Source: an uncultured Algibacter sp.
GTDB taxonomy: Bacteria > Bacteroidota > Bacteroidia > Flavobacteriales > Flavobacteriaceae
Assembly: GCA_937958265.1 (NCBI GenBank)
Contig: CALGNX010000009.1
Location: 1-64,000, forward strand
Direction: 5' to 3'
Length of the DNA: 64,000 nt
The position numbers and the translations under genes were made by a program. The notes under the pieces were generated by a model, which worked only from the letters and a program-made list of their open reading frames with translations, made no database searches and was not told the origin of the DNA. Position 1 is the stretch's first letter; each line of letters begins with the position of its first letter. This document shows, piece after piece, positions 50,795 through 59,712 of the stretch.

Positions 50795-51779
50795 TACAGG
50801 TGTTATTTTAACATTAGCATACCCTGACACTGTCGTTATGCTATCCAACGAATGGTATTCGCCATTTTTAAGATTTATAGGTATTGGTAAAAAAAACTAT
50901 TTACGAGCAGGCCATGCAGCATTAGTACTTATAAATAAAAACACAGGTGTGTTAGAGTATCATGATTTCGGACGCTATATTTCACCCGCCCCAAACGGGC
51001 GTGTACGTGGTAGTGAAACAGATAACGAATTACATTTTCCTATAAAGGCGATAATTAAAAATAATGCTATTACTAATTTAGAGGCTATTCTTAGCTTTTT
51101 GGCAACTCACCCAAAACTTACACATGGCGAGGGTAAGCTGGTAGCTTCTGTTTGTAAAGCAGTTAATTATAAAAAGGCAAAACAATATATCGCAGATATG
51201 CAAAATAGGTGTTTTATACCCTATTTGGCTTTTGGTAAAAACGCCTACAATTGTGCCCATTTTGTAACAGATACTTTAATTACTTCTGTAACAAATGCGA
51301 AAATAAAAAAAGCGCTTATACACTCCAAGTGGTTTACACCAAGTACCGTTGGAAATGTATTGTTTGCCGATACCGAAAATAACCCGTACGAAGTTTTAGC
51401 AACCGGGGAAGTTTTTAAGTTTAAAGGCTCGCAAAAAAGTGAAAATTTAAGATGCTTTTTAGATCGGTTAAAAGACCATAACGCGAATTTAGTTGGTACG
51501 TTAAAAGAAAAACCTGTTGCAGGTCTGGATAAAAAAGCACAGTGGCTTTCTGGAATTGGTTCTGGTGCCTGGTTTGAGTTGCATGATTTAGGTAGTAAAA
51601 TAGAGTATAGGTTTAGGCGTATTTCAGCATATGGTACTGTAGATTGCGATGCTGTTTTTAAAATAAACAAAACCACATTTAATTATAATTCGGATTTTGA
51701 ATTTCTACACAATTCAAATTGTAAGTTTTTAAACATAAAACAAGGTAATGCCGTTTTTAGTTTTAAACGCCTAAGTTAA
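50787..51779 (+). CDS. Uncharacterised protein with candidate permuted papain-like (NlpC/P60/YiiX-type) motifs
   Basis: RAGHAALVLINKNTGVLEYHDFGRY and YNCAHFVTDTLI (His before Cys). Overlaps the NRDE ORF by 8 nt. Confidence 0.7.
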   Translation: MDNTGVILTLAYPDTVVMLSNEWYSPFLRFIGIGKKNYLRAGHAALVLINKNTGVLEYHDFGRYISPAPNGRVRGSETDNELHFPIKAIIKNNAITNLEAILSFLATHPKLTHGEGKLVASVCKAVNYKKAKQYIADMQNRCFIPYLAFGKNAYNCAHFVTDTLITSVTNAKIKKALIHSKWFTPSTVGNVLFADTENNPYEVLATGEVFKFKGSQKSENLRCFLDRLKDHNANLVGTLKEKPVAGLDKKAQWLSGIGSGAWFELHDLGSKIEYRFRRISAYGTVDCDAVFKINKTTFNYNSDFEFLHNSNCKFLNIKQGNAVFSFKRLS

Positions 51780-51960
51780 TTTAAGAAACTTAGCATTGGT
51801 GTTACTTTTTACTACTTCTTAAATAACATATTTATACTTTTACTTATCATATAAAAAAAACTAGTATTTAAAGCAATTAAATATATTTGGCTATACTATT
51901 TAAATAAAAACTTAGCGCGTTACCTTTAAATATGTGGTATAATTTTATTTTGGTCACATT

Positions 51961-52001
51961 AAAAAAAGCGAGTACAGATTAAGTTGTACTCGCTTTTTTT
52001 T
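51961..52001. terminator. Terminator hairpin between the papain-like gene and CDGSH gene
   Basis: AAAAAAGCGAGTACA-gattaagt-TGTACTCGCTTTTTTTT. Confidence 0.8.
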
Positions 52002-52097
52002 GGTATTTAAAAAGAATGTGCAAAAAATACGATAATATTAAAATCTAAATTTGTGTTATGTATGCTGTATAACTAAACACGTAAAAACAAAAGTTTT

Positions 52098-52334
52098 TTA
52101 ATTGTGTGACCCATCGCAGTACGGTGGGTTTTTAGTTTGTTTACAAGTGCAAAGGTGTGCTGTTTTATCTTCCTCTACACTAAACACCAATGATGGTGTT
52201 GCTTTTGCAGCTCTGTGAGAACCATTACAAAATGGTTGGTTGTCGCTATGGCCACAAGTACACCATGCATAATTTTTATTAGCCTCTAATTCACATTTGA
52301 TAGGCGTATCGCCCCCTCGAACATTATTTTCCAT
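52098..52334 (-). CDS. CDGSH iron-sulfur domain protein (two motifs)
   Basis: CTCGHSDNQPFCNGSH and CTCKQTKNPPYCDGSH. Confidence 0.95.
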   Translation of the reverse strand: MENNVRGGDTPIKCELEANKNYAWCTCGHSDNQPFCNGSHRAAKATPSLVFSVEEDKTAHLCTCKQTKNPPYCDGSHN

Positions 52335-52369
52335 AAAACTGTTTTTAATTTATTGTAATATACTACTTA

Positions 52370-53188
52370 TTAAAAATGGTTAATGGTTTTTCGTATGGAA
52401 ACTAGGTTAGTTAATAACGATTCTAAATTATTTAGGTGTAGCATATTTGCGCCGTCGCTTTTTGCATTTGCAGGATCAAAATGTGTTTCTATAAATAAGC
52501 CATCTATGTGGTTTACAACACCAGCTCTAGCTATAGTTTCTATCATGTCTGGTCTGCCTCCTGTAACACCTTCTGTTTGGTTAGGTTGTTGTAAGGAGTG
52601 GGTAACATCTAAAACGGTTGGCGCTATTTTACGCATGGTAGGAATACCTCGAAAATCGACAATCATATCTTGGTAGCCAAACATCGTACCTCTGTCTGTA
52701 AGCCAAACGTTTTCGTTTCCAGCATCTTTTACTTTTTGTGCTGCATGTTTCATGGCCTCAGGACTCATAAATTGTCCTTTCTTTAGGTTTACAACTTTTC
52801 CTGTTTTAGCTGCAGCAACCACTAAATCGGTTTGGCGTACTAAAAAGGCAGGTATTTGTAGCACATCTACATATTGAGCAGCTTTTTCAGCGTCTGATAC
52901 TTCATGAATATCGGTTACTGTTGGTATATCAAAAGTTTCAGATACTTTACGAAGTATTTTTAAAGCTTTTTCGTCGCCAATACCTGTAAAACTATCTATT
53001 CTGCTACGGTTTGCTTTTTTAAAACTACCTTTAAATACATAAGGAATTTCTAGTTTATTAGTAATTGTAAGTACTTTTTCTGCAATGCGTAATGCCATGT
53101 CTTCGCCCTCTATAGCGCACGGGCCACATAATAAGAAAAAGCTATTAGCTTGTGTGTGTTTTAATTTGGGAATATTAATTAGGCTCAT
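52370..53188 (-). CDS. kdsA: 3-deoxy-8-phosphooctulonate synthase
   Basis: LLCGPCAIEGEDMALRIAE, FKGSFKKANRSRIDSFTGIGDEKAL, DVTHSLQQPNQTEGVTGGRPDMIETIARAG. Confidence 0.96.
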   Translation of the reverse strand: MSLINIPKLKHTQANSFFLLCGPCAIEGEDMALRIAEKVLTITNKLEIPYVFKGSFKKANRSRIDSFTGIGDEKALKILRKVSETFDIPTVTDIHEVSDAEKAAQYVDVLQIPAFLVRQTDLVVAAAKTGKVVNLKKGQFMSPEAMKHAAQKVKDAGNENVWLTDRGTMFGYQDMIVDFRGIPTMRKIAPTVLDVTHSLQQPNQTEGVTGGRPDMIETIARAGVVNHIDGLFIETHFDPANAKSDGANMLHLNNLESLLTNLVSIRKTINHF

Positions 53189-53360
53189 TGGTTTAAATTT
53201 TAGCCGTAAAGTTACAAAAAGGAGCTATAAAGTTGTGGTTTATTTGGTTATAACAACATATGTTATGATTAAAGTGATAAAATTATTTTAAAGTGGTTAC
53301 ACGGTTTTTGTTTGGAAAAAATAAACAATGGAAGTTGGTATTCGAAATTTATAGATAGTT

Positions 53361-53457
53361 GCGTTAAGGATTGAAGCGGATAGCCCACAGCCCGACCTTA
53401 GGAGGTGCGAGGACTTGTAGCAAAAAGCCTGACCCTTTTTGGGGTAACGCCCAAATT
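53361..53457 (+). repeat. Interspersed intergenic element, copy 3
   Basis: GCGTTAAGGATTGAAGCGGATAGCCCACAGCCCGACCTTAGGAGGTGCGAGGACTTGTAGCAAAAAGCCTGACCCTTTTTGGGGTAACGCCCAAATT. Confidence 0.92.
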
Positions 53458-53839
53458 ATGTTTAATATGTATGCTTTACATTTTTTGAAATACCACTGCG
53501 TAGTGGTGTAAGTTGTTCTTTTTAATTTATTAATCCTATTACGGCACCTTTATATATGCTAAGAAATAGTGTGCTAAGAGATAATTTCTTGTTTTAATTG
53601 GTTTTGCTATTAGTGAGAATAAAAATTTTTGAAGTAGTAAACAGGAAGCTGTGTTTTAATTTTTTTATAAAAATAGAGTGTATAGTAGAGCTTAATTATA
53701 GCTACCAAACACAATTTTGTTTTTTTTGTTTGTCATTATTTTATATAGTTTTAACGCGCAATTCTCTTAAATTGTCGAAAACCAGGGTGAAAAAAATCAT
53801 TCCCTGTTAATTATAATATATTTTTAGGGAAATAACATG

Positions 53840-53847
53840 TACATTTG
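53840..53847 (+). promoter_or_regulatory. Candidate typA promoter -7 element
   Basis: TACATTTG (exact TAnnTTTG), 27 nt upstream of the ATG. Confidence 0.45.
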
Positions 53848-53873
53848 CATGCTTAAAATAAGGCACACACACT

Positions 53874-55673
53874 ATGGCTAATATTAAAAATGTCGCAATT
53901 ATTGCGCACGTAGATCACGGGAAAACTACATTGGTAGACAAGATAATGTATCACTGTCAATTATTTCGTGAGAATGAAAACACTGGAGATTTAATTCTTG
54001 ATAACAACGATTTAGAGCGTGAACGTGGAATTACGATTACATCTAAAAACGTTTCTGTTGTTTATAAGGATACTAAAATTAACATTATTGATACCCCTGG
54101 TCACGCCGATTTTGGTGGTGAGGTTGAGCGTGTTTTAAACATGGCCGATGGTGTTGTTTTATTGGTAGATGCTTTTGAAGGGCCTATGCCACAAACACGT
54201 TTTGTACTACAAAAAGCGATCGACTTAGGTTTAAAGCCTTGTGTGGTTGTTAATAAAGTGGATAAGGAAAACTGTACGCCTGAGGAAGTACATGAAAAAG
54301 TGTTTGATTTAATGTTTGAACTTGGTGCAGAGGAGTGGCAGTTGGATTTTCCAACGGTTTATGGTTCGGCTAAGAACAACTGGATGAGTGAAGATTGGAA
54401 AAAAGAAACTGATAATATTGAACCATTATTAGATATGATTGTGGAGCATGTTCCTACTCCAGTTTTTGCAGAGGGTACAACACAAATGCTTATAACATCT
54501 TTAGATTTTTCGAACTTTACAGGGCGTATTGCAATTGGTCGTGTACAGCGTGGAACTATTGTGGAAGGGCAGCAGGTTTCGCTTGTTAAGAGAGACGGTA
54601 CTGTTACAAAAAGTAGAATAAAAGAAGTCTTTATTTTTGAAGGTTTAGGCCGTAAAAAAGTAAGTGAAGTACAAACAGGAGATATCTGTGCTCTTGTTGG
54701 TGTTGAAGGTTTTGAAATTGGAGATACGGTTTCCGATTTAGAAAATCCAGAAGGTTTAAAATCTATCGCGATTGATGAGCCTACTATGAGTATGTTGTTT
54801 ACTATTAACGATTCACCTTTCTTTGGTAAGGATGGTAAATTTGTAACTTCACGCCATATTAAAGACCGTTTAGAAAAAGAGCTAGAAAAGAATTTAGCTT
54901 TACGTTTAGGAGAAACGGGTAGTGCTGATAAATTTATGGTTTTTGGCCGTGGTGTATTACACTTGTCGGTTTTAATTGAAACGATGCGCCGTGAGGGGTA
55001 TGAATTGCAAATTGGTCAGCCTCAGGTAATAATTAAGGAAATTGACGGTGTTAAATGCGAACCTATAGAGGAGCTAACAATCGATCTTCCTGAAACTGTT
55101 TCTGGTCGTGCGGTAGAGTTTGTTACACTTCGTAAAGGTGAGATGACGAGTATGGTAGCTAAAGGCGAGCGTATGGTTTGTGAGTTTTTAATACCATCGC
55201 GTGGTATTATTGGGTTGCGTAACCAACTATTAACTGCCACTGCTGGTGAAGCTATTATGGCACACCGCTTTAAAGAATACCAACCTTTTAAGGGTGAAAT
55301 TCCTGGTCGTATTTCAGGATCTTTAGTGTCTATGGAAAACGGTACAGCGATACCTTATTCTATTGATAAATTACAAGATAGAGGTAAGTTTTTTGTTGAG
55401 CCTGGAGAAAATATTTATGAAGGACAGGTAATTGGTGAAAACTCGCGTCAAGATGATATGAACATTAATATTACAAAAGCTAAAAAGCAAAGTAATGTTC
55501 GTAGCTCTGGTGCAGATGATAAAGCGAAGATTGTACCTGCTATTAAATTCTCGTTAGAAGAGGCTTTAGAGTACATACAAAAAGATGAGTATGTTGAGGT
55601 AACACCAAACCACTTACGATTACGTAAAATTTGGTTGAGCGAAGCAGACCGAAAACGTAATAAAATTGCATAA
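53874..55673 (+). CDS. typA: GTP-binding translational regulator TypA/BipA
   Basis: AIIAHVDHGKTTLVDKI, RERGITI, IDTPGHADFGGEVER; full-length EF-G-like protein. Confidence 0.97.
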   Translation: MANIKNVAIIAHVDHGKTTLVDKIMYHCQLFRENENTGDLILDNNDLERERGITITSKNVSVVYKDTKINIIDTPGHADFGGEVERVLNMADGVVLLVDAFEGPMPQTRFVLQKAIDLGLKPCVVVNKVDKENCTPEEVHEKVFDLMFELGAEEWQLDFPTVYGSAKNNWMSEDWKKETDNIEPLLDMIVEHVPTPVFAEGTTQMLITSLDFSNFTGRIAIGRVQRGTIVEGQQVSLVKRDGTVTKSRIKEVFIFEGLGRKKVSEVQTGDICALVGVEGFEIGDTVSDLENPEGLKSIAIDEPTMSMLFTINDSPFFGKDGKFVTSRHIKDRLEKELEKNLALRLGETGSADKFMVFGRGVLHLSVLIETMRREGYELQIGQPQVIIKEIDGVKCEPIEELTIDLPETVSGRAVEFVTLRKGEMTSMVAKGERMVCEFLIPSRGIIGLRNQLLTATAGEAIMAHRFKEYQPFKGEIPGRISGSLVSMENGTAIPYSIDKLQDRGKFFVEPGENIYEGQVIGENSRQDDMNINITKAKKQSNVRSSGADDKAKIVPAIKFSLEEALEYIQKDEYVEVTPNHLRLRKIWLSEADRKRNKIA

Positions 55674-55698
55674 TAACAATTTTAGTTTATAACTTTTT

Positions 55699-55736
55699 AA
55701 AAAAGGGAAATACTGAAAAGTATTTCTCTTTTTTTA
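55699..55736 (+). terminator. Terminator after typA
   Basis: AAAAAAGGGAAATACT-gaaa-AGTATTTCTCTTTTTTT. Confidence 0.8.
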
Positions 55737-55793
55737 TTTTAATAGCTTTATTTATTTTAAAGTTTAACAATTATTACAAGCAAGATTTTTAAA

Positions 55794-56027
55794 ATGGAAA
55801 TATTTGGAATTACAATTACAGAGTATGTAGGCTATTTGGCCTCTATTATGGTTTTAGTATCGTTTACAATGAAAGATGTAAAGAAGCTTAGGGCTTTAAA
55901 TATTATGGGCTGCCTATTGTTTGTTGCTTATGGGTTTTTAATGCCAACCTTGCGTATTGGTTTGCCAATAATTATTACCAATATTTCTATTTTTGGAATA
56001 AACTTGTATTATATTTTTAAAAAATAG
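55794..56027 (+). CDS. Small YgjV/SemiSWEET-like membrane protein
   Basis: 77 aa, three predicted TM segments: YVGYLASIMVLVSFTMKDVKKLRALNIMGCLLFVAYGFLM. Confidence 0.7.
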   Translation: MEIFGITITEYVGYLASIMVLVSFTMKDVKKLRALNIMGCLLFVAYGFLMPTLRIGLPIIITNISIFGINLYYIFKK

Positions 56028-56057
56028 GGGTCTTTAAATGTTCCTCTTTTAAATACT

Positions 56058-56795
56058 TTAGTGTGTATTTGTTTTTGTTACAATACAATAAGTGCTAACA
56101 CCAAAGGGGAATTTAATAAATTTTAATAGCCAATTTTCAAAATTAAGTAGCTTTAATAAACTGTTATTTATTGGGACTATTTTTAGTTGTTTATTGTTAG
56201 CGTTTTTATTAGGTTTTATTTTTTCAATTAAGCGTACAAATACGATTGGGAGAAATAGGAAAAAATTCCAATAACTAGATTTTTCAATATTAAAAGCACT
56301 GTTTGTTAGTTTTTGTTCTAGTTCCGTTTTAGTATATCTTCTGTAATGCATGTTTACTTCATCGTGTGTACTCCATAAAAAATTAAAGGCAGGAACAAAA
56401 ACAATGAGTTTCCCGTTTTTCTTTAATAATGTAAACCAATTTTGGAGTGCCTCTTTGTCATTTTTTAAATGTTCAAGACAATCGGAGGCTATAATAAAAT
56501 CGAATTTTTTGTCAAGTTTTATGTCTTGAGCATCCATGACATAAACATTGTTTATGCCTCTGTTTTTACAAAGCTTTATGGCTTTTTCGCTAATGTCTAT
56601 ACCGTATAAATTATCGGCTTTAAAACCTGTTTTAATTAATTCTGAAAGAAGAATGCCAGAGGAGCACCCTATATCTAGAATCTGAGATGTTTTGTCTGCA
56701 CTGGATAACCAATTGGTAATAAAATTACGCCTCGATTTAAACCAAAAATGGTTTTTTTCAAATTGATGATATGTTTTTTCAAATCCTTTTTGCAT
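56058..56795 (-). CDS. Class I SAM-dependent methyltransferase
   Basis: ILDIGCSSGILLSELIKTG; FDFIIASDCLEHLKND. Confidence 0.9.
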   Translation of the reverse strand: MQKGFEKTYHQFEKNHFWFKSRRNFITNWLSSADKTSQILDIGCSSGILLSELIKTGFKADNLYGIDISEKAIKLCKNRGINNVYVMDAQDIKLDKKFDFIIASDCLEHLKNDKEALQNWFTLLKKNGKLIVFVPAFNFLWSTHDEVNMHYRRYTKTELEQKLTNSAFNIEKSSYWNFFLFLPIVFVRLIEKIKPNKNANNKQLKIVPINNSLLKLLNFENWLLKFIKFPFGVSTYCIVTKTNTH

Positions 56796-56851
56796 TCTTT
56801 TATCAAAGGTAAAGTTATTTTTTTACAGAAAGCTCTAAATGATTAATTACT

Positions 56852-56859
56852 TATATTTG
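56852..56859 (+). promoter_or_regulatory. Candidate promoter -7 element of the polytopic membrane protein gene
   Basis: TATATTTG, inside the ORF-track N-terminus, 18 nt before ATG 56878. Confidence 0.5.
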
Positions 56860-56877
56860 CTTCAATCCTCACAAAAA

Positions 56878-58623
56878 ATGATGCCTAATAAAAAGCAGTA
56901 TTATACATGTATTTTAGTAATTATTGCGCTCCAAATGCTTTTAATATTTCAAGGCTTTGATGTTTGTGACGAGGGCTTTTCACTAACTTTTTACCAGCAA
57001 ATTTTTAATAATCCAAACAGTGTAGAATATAATTTTTCGTATTGGTTGTCGGGTATTGTTGGTGGTTTTTGGTATAAGCTATTTGAGGGTGGTGGTATTT
57101 TATGGTTCAGGTTTTTGGCTATATTGGTTAATACATCAACTTTTATGTTAAGTTACAAGTTACTCGCTAAATATATGCGAAGTAGGGATGTGTTAATTGG
57201 TTTATCTATGGTGCTTTTTGTAAATAACTTTGGGCATATAGCTTTTTATCATAACCATTTAAGCGCGCTTTTAGCGGTTTTAAGTATTTACTTTTTATAT
57301 AGAGGTCTTACAAAACAGAAAATTTGGTTTATTGCATTATCGGGTTTAATAATAGGTGTAAATGTTTTTACGCGAATACCCAATGTTACACTTTTAATAG
57401 TGGTGGTTTCAATTCCTATTTTTGCATATTGGAAATCTATTAAACCTGTAAAAGCTGTAAAACAAATTTGTTTTTTTAGTTTTGGTTTTCTAGTAGGTTT
57501 GCTAATGGTATTTGGGGTTATGTATTCTCTTGGACATCTTGGTATCATGCAAAAATCATTACTTTCAATAATAGATTTAGGAAAGAATGAAGGCAGTACC
57601 CATAATGTTTTTTATTTATTACACTCCTACATAAGTAATTATAAAAAAATATTCCTATTTTTTAGTGCATTTGTAGTTACTAGTATTGTTTTTTTGTACA
57701 ATAAAAGTGTTTTTAAAACATACAAGTATCTAAGGTTTTTTAAAGGTTTTTTGTGCTTTTGTGTTTTTGCAATATTATTTCAAAAAGGCGCGATTTATAT
57801 TGTTTATGCACTAGGTTATGCAGGTGTTTTAGGTTTTTTAGCTGTTAAGAATACCAAAAATTCTTTTAAGTTATTGGCCTTATTTGGTTTTTTAATGATG
57901 TTTGCCCTACCATTAGGTAGCTCAGGTGGTGTTTATGATAGTGGTTACATGTGGATTTGGTTATCTGTACCTTTTTTTGTGTATTTTTTATCTTTAGAAA
58001 ATACTTTGCAAATTTCTTTAAAGTTAAATGGTTTTATAACTTCCACCACGATTCCAGAAAAAGTATTTAAAGGTTTAATGCTTGTTGTATTGGTTTCATA
58101 TTTTTCAGTTAAGGCCTACAGTATTTCCCAGGAAGCTTATTTCGATAGAGGAAGTAGAGTTAATAAAACATATAAAATTAATAGCACATTAGCACAGGGT
58201 GTTTATACAACTAAAAAACGCTCTGAAATAATTAATGCATTTCTGCCAGTTTTGAATCGTTTTGTTTTAAAGGGCGATTATTTATTTGTTTATGATAATA
58301 TGCCAATGCTCCATTTTTTAACCGAAACAAAGCCGTATATGTACAACCCTTGGGTTTGGGTTTACGATGCGACTTCTTTTAAAAACAAACTTTTAAAAGC
58401 GGAAGCGGAAATTCCAGTTTTGCCTATTGTAGTGCAACAGAAGTTTAATACTATTGGAGAGTTTTCAAAGCCAATTACAAATTATTTGGACAACAGTGGT
58501 TCGGATAGTTATTTGTTTAATAGACAAAGAATAACAGAAATGAATTCTTTTCTTAAACGAAACAACTATAAAGTGGTTTGGAGTAATGCTCATTTTAATA
58601 TTTATAATGTTGCCAAAAACTAA
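56878..58623 (+). CDS. Polytopic membrane protein, GT-C/GT39-like glycosyltransferase candidate (start corrected from 56839)
   Basis: Many TM helices; early acidic GFDVCDEGFSL loop typical of GT-C enzymes; genomic context. Confidence 0.65.
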   Translation: MMPNKKQYYTCILVIIALQMLLIFQGFDVCDEGFSLTFYQQIFNNPNSVEYNFSYWLSGIVGGFWYKLFEGGGILWFRFLAILVNTSTFMLSYKLLAKYMRSRDVLIGLSMVLFVNNFGHIAFYHNHLSALLAVLSIYFLYRGLTKQKIWFIALSGLIIGVNVFTRIPNVTLLIVVVSIPIFAYWKSIKPVKAVKQICFFSFGFLVGLLMVFGVMYSLGHLGIMQKSLLSIIDLGKNEGSTHNVFYLLHSYISNYKKIFLFFSAFVVTSIVFLYNKSVFKTYKYLRFFKGFLCFCVFAILFQKGAIYIVYALGYAGVLGFLAVKNTKNSFKLLALFGFLMMFALPLGSSGGVYDSGYMWIWLSVPFFVYFLSLENTLQISLKLNGFITSTTIPEKVFKGLMLVVLVSYFSVKAYSISQEAYFDRGSRVNKTYKINSTLAQGVYTTKKRSEIINAFLPVLNRFVLKGDYLFVYDNMPMLHFLTETKPYMYNPWVWVYDATSFKNKLLKAEAEIPVLPIVVQQKFNTIGEFSKPITNYLDNSGSDSYLFNRQRITEMNSFLKRNNYKVVWSNAHFNIYNVAKN

Positions 58624-58641
58624 TAAAATCGTATAATTATA

Positions 58642-59622
58642 ATGCCTGCTTTTATGAAACATAATAAAGATATTTCTGTTATAATTCCGGTTTATAATGA
58701 GCATGATAATATTGAAGAGCTTTACAGGCGCTTATTGGAATCCGTAAAAAAAATCACAAATAAAATTGAATTTATCTTTGTGAATGATGGTAGCACAGAT
58801 AATACGACTTTGGAGCTTATTAAACTTGCGGCACAAGATGACAATGTGTTTTACATAAATTTTAGTAGAAACTTTGGACATCAAATTGCTGTATCTGCTG
58901 GTTTGGAGTCCTGTACCGGAGATTGTGTCGTTATAATTGATGGTGATTTGCAGGATCCTCCAGAACTTATACCAGCACTTTACAAAAAATATAAACAAGG
59001 ATTTGATGTGGTTTACGCTAAAAGAAACCAAAGAGAAGGGGAAACCGTATTAAAAATAGCAACCTCTAAGTTGTTTTACAGAATATTAAAGCGACTTACA
59101 AAAGTTGATATTCCTTTAGATACAGGAGATTATAGGCTTTTAGATAAAAAAGTTGTTAAGATTTTAAATGCTATGCCAGAGCAAAATAAGTTTTTAAGGG
59201 GGCAAATATCTTGGGTAGGCTTAAAACAAACTTTCGTTCTTTTTGATAGAGCTAGTAGAAAAAACGGAAAATCTGGATACTCTTACGGTAAAATGTTTAA
59301 ATTAGCTGTAGATGCTGTTACAAGTTTGTCCGATAAACCTTTGGTACTGGTTAGTAGGATGGGGTTTGTAGTTTCTTTTATTTCCTTCATAGTTATCCTG
59401 TATACCCTTTTTTCGCATTTTATTTTAAAAGTAACCATTACAGGTTGGTCTTCTTTAATAATTAGTTCTATGTTTATTGGAGGTATTCAGCTTTTTTCTG
59501 TGGGCATTATAGGTGAGTATATTAGTAGAATTAATAATAATACCATGGGTAGACCTTTGTATGTTATTGATAATACAAATATTGATAATTCTAAGACGGT
59601 GGAAGATTCTAGTAAATTGTAG
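58642..59622 (+). CDS. Glycosyltransferase family 2 (polyprenyl-phosphate glycosyltransferase, DPM1/GtrB-like)
   Basis: SVIIPVYNEHDNIEELYRRL, VNDGSTDNT, VIIDGDLQDPPELIP; two C-terminal TM segments. Confidence 0.93.
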   Translation: MPAFMKHNKDISVIIPVYNEHDNIEELYRRLLESVKKITNKIEFIFVNDGSTDNTTLELIKLAAQDDNVFYINFSRNFGHQIAVSAGLESCTGDCVVIIDGDLQDPPELIPALYKKYKQGFDVVYAKRNQREGETVLKIATSKLFYRILKRLTKVDIPLDTGDYRLLDKKVVKILNAMPEQNKFLRGQISWVGLKQTFVLFDRASRKNGKSGYSYGKMFKLAVDAVTSLSDKPLVLVSRMGFVVSFISFIVILYTLFSHFILKVTITGWSSLIISSMFIGGIQLFSVGIIGEYISRINNNTMGRPLYVIDNTNIDNSKTVEDSSKL

Positions 59623-59712
59623 TAAGGTGAAATTAGTACCTTTTAAAAAGAAACATATTAATTTTAAATTAATACTTAACAAGCAATTACAACAAACTTA
59701 AAAGTAATTTAA

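Noticed and set aside
53491-53509. Hairpin TACCACT-gcgt-AGTGGTGTA just downstream of element copy 3
   Set aside because: Short stem without a T-run and no second copy seen in the window; not enough to call a feature.
53598-53810. 70-aa ORF in the kdsA-typA gap
   Set aside because: No recognisable motif, and the 3' part overlaps the typA upstream dyads; cannot support coding status.
56092-56274. 60-aa ORF opposite the methyltransferase 3' end
   Set aside because: Shadow of the methyltransferase C-terminal hydrophobic region.
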